Counted from the first letter of the stretch, positions 1 to 8,097 are shown. The stretch: 63,288 bases of DNA from FEN-680 sp036845225 (GCA_036845225.1 DAIUEJ010000012.1:1-63288); one strand, 5' to 3'. The notes: generated by a model from the sequence alone, not told the origin. Numbers and translations: made by a program.

Positions 1-193
1 GAAGAGCAATGACCAGGCCGAGCGCCTCCGCAAGAAGCACGGCCTGTTCGGGACAGGCGGCAGCGACGCGCACCACGTGAGCCACCTCGCGCGCTGCATC
101 ACCGTCTTCGAAGAAGAGCCAGGCAACGAGAAAGAGCTCATCGAGGCGCTGCGCCGCGGCAAGTACAAGGCCTGCTACTTCGACGAGATCTGA
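1..193 (+). CDS. PHP-domain metal-dependent phosphoesterase, C-terminal end
   Basis: The frame is open from base 2 and stops at TGA 191-193, leaving the last 63 residues. They contain GGSDAHH (residues 19-25 of the fragment), the late metal-binding Asp/His motif of PHP phosphoesterases, followed by the usual ending in which a short Glu-rich helix precedes a Gly-Lys-Tyr strand. The family hydrolyses phosphoester bonds of nucleotides or small phosphates in the cytoplasm; the substrate cannot be told from the tail. The start lies outside the window. A small inverted repeat follows at 203-233. Confidence 0.75.
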   Translation, partial: KSNDQAERLRKKHGLFGTGGSDAHHVSHLARCITVFEEEPGNEKELIEALRRGKYKACYFDEI

Positions 194-202
194 CCGGGCA
201 GA

Positions 203-233
203 CGCAAAAAGGTGGTCTGACCCCATTTTTGCG
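203..233 (+). terminator. Inverted repeat with CTGACCCC core after the PHP gene
   Basis: CGCAAAAA (203-210) pairs with TTTTTGCG (226-233) around a loop containing CTGACCCC (217-224). It sits 10 bases after the PHP stop and could end transcription. The CTGACCCC/GGGGTCAG core recurs in other intergenic regions of this window. Confidence 0.45.
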
Positions 234-541
234 TTTTGCGCCTCGGACCCCGAAACCTGCCCCACGGCCGGTCGCGCCTCCCTAGATTGACTATGCGGTC
301 AAAACTAATAGAATAACTAACGCTTTGGTTCAGGAACCCTGGTGGCGGTGATAGCTTGCGAGCAGTTGGGTCGCGCAAGTCGCGCAGACGTGTTGGCGAG
401 CCCGGCGTGAGGTTGGTAGAGCGCGCCGGTCTTCAGGCAACCCATCACGCGTGGCACAAGCAGATTCAACTCGATGAACGACCCCTTGCCAGGGGTTCTT
501 TTTTTGCACGGTGATTCGTTCGGCGAAAAGAGGTGAGGCAG
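234..541. other. Gene-free stretch ending in a strong rho-independent terminator
   Basis: No convincing gene. The most useful signal is a hairpin ACCCCT (481-486), loop TGCC, AGGGGT (491-496) followed by a T run (496-505) on the plus strand, a good rho-independent terminator. What it terminates is unclear: the 300-480 sequence has no recognisable tRNA, SRP, RNase P or 6S pattern, though an untranslated small RNA is possible. A minus-strand open frame crosses it only as an extension of the shadow of the next gene. Confidence 0.5.
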
Positions 542-1006
542 TTGGCTGATTGGAAGACCGAGGTGGAGGAGATAGTCTTCCCGGGCAAGATCTGCGTGCC
601 CTACTCGTGGACCGTCGGCAGCACCCTCAGCAAGTGGTACGTCCAGCTGAGGGACGACGGTGAGATCTGGGCGAACGTATGTCCGGAATGCGGCAAAGTC
701 TACGTCCCTCCCAAGATCAAGTGCATCGATTGCTACAGGGACATGAACGAATGGGTGAAGCTGCCCGGGACCGGGACGATCGAGACCTTCACGGTCGTCA
801 ACTACGCGGAGCCGGGGCTGCACCCCAAGAAACCGCCTTTCGTGTACGCGGTCATCAAGATGGACGGGGCGGACACCGGCCTGGTGCACATCATCGACGG
901 GGTCGACCCCGAAAAGGTGAAGGTCGGAATGACAGTGAAAGCCGTGATGGCCAAAGAGCGTGACGGGCACATCACGGACATCAAGCACTTCAAACCAGTC
1001 GCTTGA
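542..1006 (+). CDS. DUF35 Zn-ribbon/OB-fold acyl-CoA-binding protein
   Basis: About 154 residues. An N-terminal helix is followed by a rubredoxin-like zinc ribbon with Cys pairs at residues 47/50 and 61/64 (CPEC and CIDC), then an OB-fold (about 75-150). DUF35 proteins partner thiolase-fold enzymes, as in ChsH2-Ltp2 of steroid degradation, BbsA-BbsB of toluene degradation and the archaeal HMG-CoA synthase complex, and help present the acyl-CoA. I choose TTG 542 because AGAGGTGAG sits just upstream; a GTG at 533 lies inside that ribosome site. The thiolase-like gene follows after 32 bases, and a second DUF35 gene closes the operon. Confidence 0.85.
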   Translation: MADWKTEVEEIVFPGKICVPYSWTVGSTLSKWYVQLRDDGEIWANVCPECGKVYVPPKIKCIDCYRDMNEWVKLPGTGTIETFTVVNYAEPGLHPKKPPFVYAVIKMDGADTGLVHIIDGVDPEKVKVGMTVKAVMAKERDGHITDIKHFKPVA

Positions 1007-1038
1007 GGCCGGCGGGAAAAGGAATGGTGGTGAGATAA

Positions 1039-2175
1039 TTGGAGAGAGTAGCAGTCATCGGAGTAGGGCAGACCAAGTATGCCGCGGATAAGCGCGAGAC
1101 CTTCCACGAGCTGGTGTGGGAGGCGGCCACCAAGGCCCTCGCCGATGCCGGGATAACCGTCAAGGAGATCGACAACGTGGTTTCCATCTCGAGCGACTTC
1201 TGGGACGGACGGACCATCTCGTGCATGGCGATATCTGACACGTCAGGCGGGTACAACAAGGACATCTCCACGGTCGAGGGCGACGGCACGTTCGGCGCTC
1301 TCTACGGGATGATGAGGATCCTCTCGGGCTCCTTCGGCACCACGATGGTGGTCGCGCATCACAAGGGGAGCGAGAGCAACATGAACGGCATCACAAACAC
1401 CGCTTTCGATCCGCTGGTGGAGCGCAAGCTCGGCCTTGATGCCATAACGTCGTCGGCGTTGCAGGCGCGCAGGTACATGATGACATCGGGCGGGACCGAG
1501 CAGCAGTTCGCCACTGTCTCGGTGAAGAACCACGGCAACGCGATGCGCAACCCGTTCGCGCAGCTTCCCATGGAGATCACGGTCGAGGACGTGATGAACT
1601 CCACGATGCTCGCGACGCCGCTGAAGAAGCTCGACTGTTCCCCCATCGGGGACGGTGCAGCGGCGATGGTGCTGGCGGCCGAGCGCAACGCCAAGAAGCT
1701 GACGACTAACAAGAAGAGGGTGTGGCTGAACGGCGTCGGTCACTGCACGGACGCCTACCGCCTCGGGGACCGCGACCTCGCGGACACCAGGGCGCTGAAG
1801 AAGGCAGCCAAGAAGGCTCACGAGATGGCGGGCGTCACGCTCGACGATATCGATGTGGCCGAAGTCTACGACGCGTTCTCCTATATGGAGCCGCTCTGGC
1901 TCGAGGGCCTGGGCTTCTGCGAAGACGGCATGGGACCCGAGATGGAGGAGCGCGGAGCATTCGACTTCGGCGGGAAGCTCCCGGTCAACCCATCAGGCGG
2001 CAGGCTCTCCGCCAACCCGGTGCAGGTAGCAGGCCTCGCGGCTATGATCGAGTGCGTGCTGCAGTGCCGTGGTGAGGCTGGAAGGCGCCAGGTGAAGGGG
2101 GCTGAGATTGCACTGGCACATGGCATCAACGGCATGTGCGGTCAGTCCCACTGCGTCTGGATACTGGGTAAGTAG
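1039..2175 (+). CDS. Thiolase-fold protein A (SCP2-thiolase-like, lacks usual Cys)
   Basis: 378 residues, normal for SCP2-type thiolases. It opens with the thiolase strand VAVIGVGQT (residues 4-12) and has NPSGG near residue 317. At the nucleophile position, usually a Cys in an ACASG-like loop, it reads EGDGTFGAL (80-88), so there is no Cys; the GHP histidine motif is replaced by ANP. A late Cys survives in GMCGQ. Family members that lose the Cys, such as Ltp2, act as retro-aldolases rather than thiolases; this is the best analogy but is inferred. Start is TTG 1039 with GGTGGTGAG upstream. It lies in an operon with DUF35 genes on both sides and a second thiolase-like gene 11 bases downstream. 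Confidence 0.85.
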   Translation: MERVAVIGVGQTKYAADKRETFHELVWEAATKALADAGITVKEIDNVVSISSDFWDGRTISCMAISDTSGGYNKDISTVEGDGTFGALYGMMRILSGSFGTTMVVAHHKGSESNMNGITNTAFDPLVERKLGLDAITSSALQARRYMMTSGGTEQQFATVSVKNHGNAMRNPFAQLPMEITVEDVMNSTMLATPLKKLDCSPIGDGAAAMVLAAERNAKKLTTNKKRVWLNGVGHCTDAYRLGDRDLADTRALKKAAKKAHEMAGVTLDDIDVAEVYDAFSYMEPLWLEGLGFCEDGMGPEMEERGAFDFGGKLPVNPSGGRLSANPVQVAGLAAMIECVLQCRGEAGRRQVKGAEIALAHGINGMCGQSHCVWILGK

Positions 2176-2186
2176 GGGGGTGCGAC

Positions 2187-3341
2187 ATGGGACAAAGAGT
2201 AGGAATAGTAGGGGTCGGACAGACCCATCACGCGGCCCACAGGCTTGATGCCTCGGGCGTCGAGCTGATTGCCGAGGCCGTGACCAGGGCGCTCGACGAC
2301 GCGCAGATAACCCTGGATGACATAGACGCGCTGGTCATCGGCAACATGGACCATTTTGAGAACATAAACTACGTGGACACGTGGGCGATCGACGGGATCG
2401 GCGGGTGCATGAAGCCGATCTTCAAGGTCACCACGGGAGGCACCACGGGAACGACAGTCGGCGCCGCCGCTTACTACAGCGCGGCATCCGGCCTCTTCGA
2501 CGTAGTCATGGGCGTCGGCTGGGAGAAGAACTCGGAGTCGGACACGCAGGCCGCCATCGCGACCTGCGCGAACCCGGTCCTCGAGCGCGACCCGTTCGCC
2601 GGCGCGATCGGTCCACTGGCGACCGAGTACTCGATGTACATGAAGGCGTACGGAGCGACCGAGGAGGACGCGGCCATCTGCGCCGCCCGCGACCGCAACA
2701 ACGCCCTCAACAACCCGTACGCCCACAACCGCATGCACGTCACGGTCGAGGACGTCATGAACTCGCCGATGCTTTCCTACCCGGTGAAGTTCCTCGACAT
2801 GTGCCCGCGGTCCGACGGCGCCTGCGCCGTGATCTTCGCGAGCGAGCAGAAGGCCAAGAAGATCGCTCCGCAGCCGGCCTGGATACACGCCTCGGTCGTG
2901 CGCCACGACTACACCCACTTCGGTGACCTGGAGTGGCAGTGGATGCCGACTCTCGAGAGGGCGACCCTGGAGGCCTACCGGCTCGCCGGGATCACGAACC
3001 CCGTCAAGGACCTCGACGTCGCCGAGCTGTACATGCCCTGCGCGACCACCGCGGTCAAGTGGCTGGACTCGCTATGGTTCTGCGAGAGGGGCCAGGGCCC
3101 GAAGCTGGTGCGAAGCGGCGCGACCCACATGGACGGAATCATTCCGATCAACCCGTCCGGCGGAGTCGTTGCGACGAACCCGATCGGGGCTACCGCTCTC
3201 ATCAGGGTGGGCGAGGCCGCGTGGCAGATAATGGGAAGGGCAGGCGACAGGCAGGTGCCTAACGTCAAGAAGGCGCTGGCAACAGGCTTTGGAGGCTGCA
3301 GCTGGACGGACGTATTCGTGCTTGGCGCGGATCTACCATAG
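2187..3341 (+). CDS. Thiolase-fold protein B (lacks usual Cys)
   Basis: 384 residues, homologous to protein A. It shares the N-terminal GIVGVGQT, the segment VTVEDVMNSPML matching ITVEDVMNSTML in protein A, and NPSGG near residue 322. The nucleophile loop reads TTGGTTG (about residue 82), again without Cys, and GHP is TNP. A Cys is kept in GFGGCSWTD near the C terminus. Two divergent thiolase-fold subunits with two DUF35 proteins suggest a heteromeric CoA-dependent lyase or thiolase acting in the cytoplasm. ATG 2187 has GGGGGG seven bases upstream. Confidence 0.85.
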   Translation: MGQRVGIVGVGQTHHAAHRLDASGVELIAEAVTRALDDAQITLDDIDALVIGNMDHFENINYVDTWAIDGIGGCMKPIFKVTTGGTTGTTVGAAAYYSAASGLFDVVMGVGWEKNSESDTQAAIATCANPVLERDPFAGAIGPLATEYSMYMKAYGATEEDAAICAARDRNNALNNPYAHNRMHVTVEDVMNSPMLSYPVKFLDMCPRSDGACAVIFASEQKAKKIAPQPAWIHASVVRHDYTHFGDLEWQWMPTLERATLEAYRLAGITNPVKDLDVAELYMPCATTAVKWLDSLWFCERGQGPKLVRSGATHMDGIIPINPSGGVVATNPIGATALIRVGEAAWQIMGRAGDRQVPNVKKALATGFGGCSWTDVFVLGADLP

Positions 3342-3361
3342 GTCGAGGGAGGTTATCACTG

Positions 3362-4117
3362 ATGGGTATTTACACTGACAAGAGGAAGTCGACAACCACC
3401 CCCGACGGGTACGAGCTGCTGACGCACGAGTCGGGGCACATAGAGTATGACTTCGCCTGGCACATGGGCCCGTACTGGAGCAAGTACCTGGCCGAGATGC
3501 GCGACAACAAGCGCTTCATGGGCACAAAGTGCCCGAACTGCGGCATGGTCTATATACCGCCGCGCAAGGCCTGCGGTCGCTGCTACAGGGAGATGAACGA
3601 GTGGGTCGAGTGCGGCCCCGACGGCATCCTGAAGGGCTTCACGGTGGTGAGGTTCCCCTACATCGACCCGAACAACGGGTTCCTGATGAAGGTGCCGTTC
3701 ACCGCGGTATGGATCAACCTGGACGGCTCGGACACCAGGATGATGCACTTCTGCGATGAGCTGGACGAGATGAAGCTGGAGGTCGGGATGAGGATGAGGC
3801 CGGTCTGGGCGGACAAGCCGAGGCCGACTTCGATCCACTCGGTCGATCACTTCGAGATCATCCCCGGCGAGCCCATAGTCGAGGAAGTGCTGCCCGAGCG
3901 TATGCAGGGGCCGATCGTCATGGCGCTGCCGACCAAGAAGACGGCGAAGCGGAAGGGCGCGACCGCCAGGAAGAAGACGGCGAAGAAGCCCGCAGCTAAG
4001 AAGCCGGCCGCCAAGGCGAAGAAGCCCGCAGCTAAGAAGCCGGCCGCCAAGGCGAAGAAGCCGGCCGCCAAGGCGAAGAAGCCGGCGAAGAAGAAAGCAG
4101 CCGCAAAGAAGAAGTGA
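3362..4117 (+). CDS. DUF35 Zn-ribbon/OB-fold protein with histone-H1-like Lys/Ala/Pro tail
   Basis: 251 residues. The zinc ribbon has Cys at 57, 60, 71 and 74 (CPNC, CGRC), followed by an OB-fold to about residue 180, like the first gene of the operon. From about residue 190 the chain becomes a repetitive basic tail built from AKKPAAKK-type units, resembling the C termini of actinobacterial HU or histone H1 proteins. Such a tail is unexpected on an enzyme partner and suggests nucleoid, polyanion or membrane attraction (inference). ATG 3362 has GGGAGGT upstream. A hairpin with a T tract follows. Confidence 0.85.
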   Translation: MGIYTDKRKSTTTPDGYELLTHESGHIEYDFAWHMGPYWSKYLAEMRDNKRFMGTKCPNCGMVYIPPRKACGRCYREMNEWVECGPDGILKGFTVVRFPYIDPNNGFLMKVPFTAVWINLDGSDTRMMHFCDELDEMKLEVGMRMRPVWADKPRPTSIHSVDHFEIIPGEPIVEEVLPERMQGPIVMALPTKKTAKRKGATARKKTAKKPAAKKPAAKAKKPAAKKPAAKAKKPAAKAKKPAKKKAAAKKK

Positions 4118-4122
4118 AAAAG

Positions 4123-4152
4123 AGGGGTCAGGCACTTTTCCACCCCTTTTTC
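4123..4152 (+). terminator. Terminator of the thiolase/DUF35 operon
   Basis: AGGGGT (4123-4128) pairs with ACCCCT (4142-4147) and is followed by a T tract. The left arm overlaps GGGGTCAGGCAC, a short sequence repeated elsewhere in the window. Confidence 0.6.
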
Positions 4153-4172
4153 CACAAGTTGAGATGTAAAGG

Positions 4173-4203
4173 TGCGCCACCGGGGCGAGACCCCGGTGGC
4201 GCA
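4173..4203. terminator. Perfect 13-bp inverted repeat
   Basis: TGCGCCACCGGGG (4173-4185) and CCCCGGTGGCGCA (4191-4203) form a perfect stem with a 5-base loop and a short T-rich 3' side. It is a second terminator-like or REP-like structure after the operon. Confidence 0.55.
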
Positions 4204-4309
4204 TTTCATTACGTCGTTCGTTTTACACTTTTCTTTACACAGCAGCCTGCGTTCAACTTTTCAACCTGACCATGTAAGAAAGAACTCCGCTAATACGTCT
4301 TCAGATACA

Positions 4310-4822
4310 ATGACAATGCCCGAGAACCCGAGGAGGACCATGAGAAGGACTGCAGGTTTGACAATCGTTGCCTTGCTCCTGGCGGGGCTCATCTCACTGG
4401 GCCTCGCGGGGTGCGGCACGACGGCCGTGAAGGTCGGCAACAGCGGCACCAAGACGACCGCGAGCCAGAGTCAGGAGACGGTGTCCAGCCACGTGCCGAC
4501 AGAAGCAGAGGTCGGCGTCCCGGTCTATCCGGGTGCCAGGCTCAACGAGAACGAGAGCATGTCCTTTACTAATGCCAACGGCCAGAAGACCTACTCCGTA
4601 GCGCGCCTCTGGACCGCCGACCCGATCGCAGAGGTCACAGCGTGGTATCAGAAGCAATTATCCGGCAAACCGGAGTTCAATTAACTGGCGACCGAGACGA
4701 CGTCCGCGGGCACGGCGACGATGTTCACCTGGTCGGAAAACGGCAAGATAAAAATGGTAACCGTGGGACCGGGCGTAATCGAGATGAAGGGCAAGACGTT
4801 CATCGCAGTGGGCGCGGGCTAA
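4310..4822 (+). pseudogene. Lipoprotein gene split by an in-frame TAA
   Basis: ATG 4310 (or ATG 4340 with AGGAGG close upstream) opens a lipoprotein: a basic start, a hydrophobic segment and the lipobox LAGC, then a Ser/Thr-rich linker and a domain with VPVYPGA and WYQKQLSGKP, a pattern of small actinobacterial lipoproteins. The frame stops at TAA 4682-4684 after GKPEFN. The same frame then continues for 45 codons with the expected C-terminal part (MFTWSENGKIKMVTVG) to TAA 4820-4822. This looks like a nonsense mutation or a base error in one gene of about 170 codons. Function unknown; probably anchored outside the membrane. Confidence 0.65.
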
Positions 4823-4845
4823 GTACTCCAACCCCTCAATAAACC

Positions 4846-4869
4846 GGGGTCAGGTCGAGACCTGACCCC
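4846..4869. terminator. Perfect bidirectional hairpin GGGGTCAGGTC
   Basis: GGGGTCAGGTC (4846-4856) and GACCTGACCCC (4859-4869) are perfect complements with a two-base centre, between the convergent lipoprotein and purC genes. It can serve both strands and belongs to the recurrent GGGGTCAG motif family. Confidence 0.65.
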
Positions 4870-4883
4870 AGTTCTGGCAGCGA

Positions 4884-5765
4884 TCACTCCCCGATAAGCA
4901 CTTCCTTGATGTACCGGTATGTCGCCGCGGTCTTGTCGATGATGTCGTCAGGAAGGGGCGGCGGCGGCGGTTTCTTGTCCCAGTCCAGCGTCTCCAGGTA
5001 GTCGCGCAGGACCTGCTTGTCCAGGTTCTCCTGGTCGTGGCCGGGCTCCCACGAGTCGCGGGGCCAGAAGCGGGAGGAATCTGGCGTGAACACCTCGTCG
5101 ATGAGGATCATGCGCCCTTCATGCATCCCGAACTCGTACTTGGTGTCGGCGAGTATGATGTGGTGCGACTCAGCGATCTCCGAGCCGCGCTTGTAGAGCG
5201 CCAGGCTGGCGTCCGTGATCTCGCGGGTGCGTTCCTCGCCGATCACCTCCGCGATGCTCTCCAGCGTCACGTTCTCGTCGTGGTCGCCCAGTTCGGCTTT
5301 CGTGGAGGGCGTGAAGATGGGCTCGGGCAGCCTGTCAGCCTGTCTCAGCCCCGCCGGCAGGCCGATGCCACAGATCGCCTGGTTCCGCTGGTAGTCTTTC
5401 CAGCCGCTTCCCGCCAGGTAGCCTCGCACGACGCACTCGACGGGCAGGGGCTCCGCCTTCACCACCAGCATCGAACGTCCCTGCAGCCGGTCGCGGAACT
5501 CGGCCAGCCCGGGCGGCAGCGCGCTCATGTCCGTGGTCACGAGGTGGTTATCGATGATGTCGCGGGTCTTGTCCAGCCAGAAAGCCGCGAGCCCGTTGAG
5601 CACCTCGCCCTTCCCGGGAATGCCTTCGTCCATGATCACGTCGAAGGCCGATATCCGGTCGGTGCTGATGATCAGGAGGAGGTCGCCGACCTCGTAGATG
5701 TCCCTGACCTTCCCCCGCCTGAACAGTGGAAGGCCCAGGAACGCGGTATCCGTGATGACTTCCAT
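4884..5765 (-). CDS. purC: Phosphoribosylaminoimidazole-succinocarboxamide synthase (SAICAR synthetase)
   Basis: 293 residues. The enzyme joins CAIR and aspartate with ATP in purine biosynthesis. The N terminus has the family signature RRGKVRDIYEVGDLLLIIST, and later blocks include PVECVVRGYLAGSGWKDYQ, the ADTKYEFG strand, and DEVFTPDSSRFWP near residue 220. It is of the longer type (about 290-300 residues) seen in yeast, plants and many bacteria. ATG 5765 is preceded by GGTGAGGAGG. It stands alone; no other pur gene is in the window. Confidence 0.95.
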   Translation of the reverse strand: MEVITDTAFLGLPLFRRGKVRDIYEVGDLLLIISTDRISAFDVIMDEGIPGKGEVLNGLAAFWLDKTRDIIDNHLVTTDMSALPPGLAEFRDRLQGRSMLVVKAEPLPVECVVRGYLAGSGWKDYQRNQAICGIGLPAGLRQADRLPEPIFTPSTKAELGDHDENVTLESIAEVIGEERTREITDASLALYKRGSEIAESHHIILADTKYEFGMHEGRMILIDEVFTPDSSRFWPRDSWEPGHDQENLDKQVLRDYLETLDWDKKPPPPPLPDDIIDKTAATYRYIKEVLIGE

Positions 5766-5832
5766 CTCGCCTCCTCACCCCTGGCTGCGCCAGTGGCGTC
5801 TGACCCGCTGACTGAATCTTGCCTCAAGTGAC

Positions 5833-5868
5833 ATTTACCCGGGACACGTGCCCGCGTCCCGGGTAAAT
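5833..5868 (-). terminator. Long hairpin between purC and the membrane protein gene
   Basis: ATTTACCCGGGACACG (5833-5848) and CGCGTCCCGGGTAAAT (5853-5868) form a 16-bp stem with one mismatch and a 4-base loop. It lies just after the stop of the minus-strand gene at 5895 and before purC, so it probably separates the two transcripts. Confidence 0.65.
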
Positions 5869-5894
5869 GATGCCTCGGCTTTCGCCTTGGAGTC

Positions 5895-6272
5895 CTAGTC
5901 GTTCTTCGGCTCGCCCGCGAGCTTGAATCCTGCCTTGAGCCAGACGGGATAGGTCGCGAACATCAGCGCCGCGAGCACGTGGCCTTTGCCGGACACGTTC
6001 TCGTGGTCGAAGTTGAAGACGCCACTGTTTATCATCCAGTCGCGTCCCGACTCCGCACCGCACATCTCCCATATCCAGCGTGTCCACTCCATGTTGAAGT
6101 AGAGCGAGATGCTGGTCACGTAGAAGATCACGATCGTGGCGATACCGAGCCCCAGTTGAGCCTTCTTCCTATCGTCCGCATCCTCAACAGCCTTGTTGAG
6201 TATTTTGCCTATGATCCAGCCGATGGAAAGGAGCCACGGACCGTCGATCAGGAAGCTGTCATAAGGCAACAA
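5895..6272 (-). CDS. Small membrane protein, unrecognised
   Basis: 125 residues. Hydrophobic segments lie near residues 10-27 and 41-60, with an aromatic-rich amphipathic stretch (YFNMEWTRWIWEM) after the second and a third hydrophobic patch near 100-112. I do not recognise the family. The start is TTG 6272, preceded by AGGAAGGGGTGG. It is transcribed toward the hairpin at 5833-5868 and stands alone. Confidence 0.6.
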   Translation of the reverse strand: MLPYDSFLIDGPWLLSIGWIIGKILNKAVEDADDRKKAQLGLGIATIVIFYVTSISLYFNMEWTRWIWEMCGAESGRDWMINSGVFNFDHENVSGKGHVLAALMFATYPVWLKAGFKLAGEPKND

Positions 6273-6364
6273 TCTACACCACCCCTTCCTTTTGGTGATA
6301 CCTCGGGCGACGTGTGAATTATATACGAATGGCGCAAAACAATCCCCGAATATCGGCAGGAAGA

Positions 6365-6389
6365 ACGGCGGGCGCGGAACGCCCGCCGT
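6365..6389 (-). terminator. GC-rich hairpin downstream of the truncated SDR
   Basis: ACGGCGGGCG (6365-6374) pairs with CGCCCGCCGT (6380-6389). It lies just after the minus-strand SDR stop; the T tract is weak. Confidence 0.45.
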
Positions 6390-6421
6390 CGTGTTTGACC
6401 GGTGTCAGGACCCGTCCGGGT

Positions 6422-7140
6422 CTAGCGCGCCTCCTTGCGTCGCTCGCACAAGGCCCGGGCGGCCACGTCGCCTCCGATATCGAAGGAGAGGGGAGCAGGA
6501 CGCTTGAGCAGGTAAGTCATCCAGTTTATCCAGGACTCGATGACACGGCGCTTACGGTGTTTGATGCCCTTCACGATCTTGCGCGCCATCAGCTGCGGGG
6601 TACCTCCGAGCGAGTTTATGTACCAGGGCACGATTTTCTGTGGCACCGTGCCGGCATGAACGTCCTTGTAGAACGGGGTGCTGATGAGGCCCGGGTAGAC
6701 CGTGGTCACCCTGATGCCGAACATGGACAGCTCCCAGGTCAGGCACTCGGACCAGGTGGCCAGCGCGGCCTTGCTCGCCGCGTACGCCCCCCAGGTCGGC
6801 ACCGGGAAGAAGACCTGGCCCGTGGACATGTTCACTATCTGCCCGCCGCCCTTCTTGATCATGTCTTCAAGGAACGCGTGGGTCACGTAGAGCACGCCCA
6901 TGAAGTTGATGTTCATCAGGCGGTTCCAGTCTTCGAAGGAGGTAAGCCGAAGGTCGTTGTTGTAGCCGATGCCCGCGTTGTTGACGAGGACGTCGAGAGT
7001 GCCTATCTTCTCCAGGACCTCCGACGCCATGGCGTCGACCTGCGCCTTGTCGGTCACGTCGACGACCTTGGAGAGTACTTCCGAGCCGAGCGCCTTGAGC
7101 TCTTTCTCGAGGGCCTCGAGGCCGGCGGCATCAAATAGGC
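6422..7140 (-). pseudogene. Short-chain dehydrogenase/reductase lacking its N terminus
   Basis: The frame encodes most of an SDR: the VDVTDKAQV segment, LVNNAG, the catalytic Ser region (IVNMSTGQ), YAASK (Tyr/Lys pair) and the post-catalytic YPGLISTPF, then a basic C-terminal extension like those of membrane-associated fatty-acyl reductases. The ATG at 7057 lies inside the fold. SDR-like sequence continues upstream in frame to about 7140 (FDAAGLEALEKELKALGSE) and then ends. The first beta strand and the TGxxxGxG NAD(P)-binding loop are missing, and upstream sequence belongs to an unrelated zinc-ribbon gene. It is therefore a truncated gene or an assembly join and should not bind its cofactor. 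Confidence 0.7.
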
Positions 7141-7182
7141 GTTTGGGAACAAATAGTTTTTGTCGCGCCGGTCGCCACGGAT

Positions 7183-8097
7183 TCAGAATCGAATGTCCTT
7201 GTCGGAGAGCCGGAACTTCTTGTGCAACGCCGCGCTTTCCACCACGAACTTGTACTCGGGGCGCGCCGTGTCCGGGCTCTCGGCTTCGACCTTGACGTAG
7301 TCCCCTTCCTTGAAGGCGGTGACTCCGTTGATGACGATATCGCGGAGCACGTAGGCGAGACGCGGCTTCGTGCCCACTTCAGCATCTTGCTCATATTGTC
7401 AGCCGCATGCGGGGCACTCGAGAGCGCCTCCCAGGAGTTGAGCGTGGCACTTCGGGCAGAAGTACTCACCGGCATTCACGGATTTGCCGTCTTCGAACTG
7501 CACCCCCCGGAGATTCCGACCGCACAGCGGGCACCTGTCTTTCCCGAGCGTAGCCGCGGTCCCACACATCGCGCACATGTCCTCGACGTCGTTGGCGGGC
7601 AACCCCAATGCCTCATTGCGCAAGGTCACCGCATGCTTCATCAACTCGATTTCGATGTCGTTTCGGGCCCCGTCAACGCGGCGTTGGCTGAAAACCGACT
7701 CCACCTCGGGGTCGTAACCGACGTGAGGCTCATCGGTCAAAAGGTTACGCTCCATTTTTTCGTAGGCAGCATCAGCGTCTTTCTTTGCCCGCCGGAGGTG
7801 GCCGGTTTCCACGTCGCCCCAGCCGCACTCGCACTGGTCAGAAAAGCTGCACGGGCCTGTCTTCCCCAAGGGCCTGTTACAGTTGGGGCAACTGACCCAC
7901 TTCAGAGCCATGCCGGGAAGCCGGACCTGCTCACTGAGAAGCTCGGAGAACACCAGGTACTTGTTTCCGGGTTGGAGCCTGTCCGGCGATATCTCGAGGA
8001 TATTCACAATCTCGCCGCGCTTGAACGCCTGCCTGCCTTCGATGTTGAAGTCATTGGCGACCATGCATTCGTTGCCGGCGCGAAGTTCAAATGCCAT
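7183..8097 (-). pseudogene. Zinc-ribbon protein gene interrupted by an in-frame TGA
   Basis: The first part (8097 to 7399, 232 residues) starts with a strand-rich domain of about 70 residues, then a Cys-rich motif (CPNC, CECGWGD), a helical region, and two zinc ribbons (CAMCG with CPLCG; CPKCH with CPACG). It stops at TGA 7401-7399 immediately after CPACG. The same frame continues as QYEQDAEVG and a second copy of the N-terminal domain: AFKEGDYVKVEAESPD matches AFKRGEIVNILEISPD of the first part. It ends at 7183. A TGG-to-TGA change would explain the split, since CGW occurs earlier in the protein. The tail could restart at GTG 7377. Function unknown. Confidence 0.65.

Noticed and set aside
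410..500. tRNA or tmRNA fragment upstream of 542
   Set aside because: GGTAGAGC resembles a D arm, but no T arm, anticodon stem or acceptor pairing can be built.
7399..7401. Selenocysteine at the TGA of the zinc-ribbon gene
   Set aside because: No SECIS-like hairpin seen after the codon, and CGW elsewhere in the protein suggests a Trp codon change.
4682..7401. Genome-wide stop-codon recoding
   Set aside because: The two interrupted genes use different stops (TAA, TGA), and other genes end normally at TAA, TAG and TGA.
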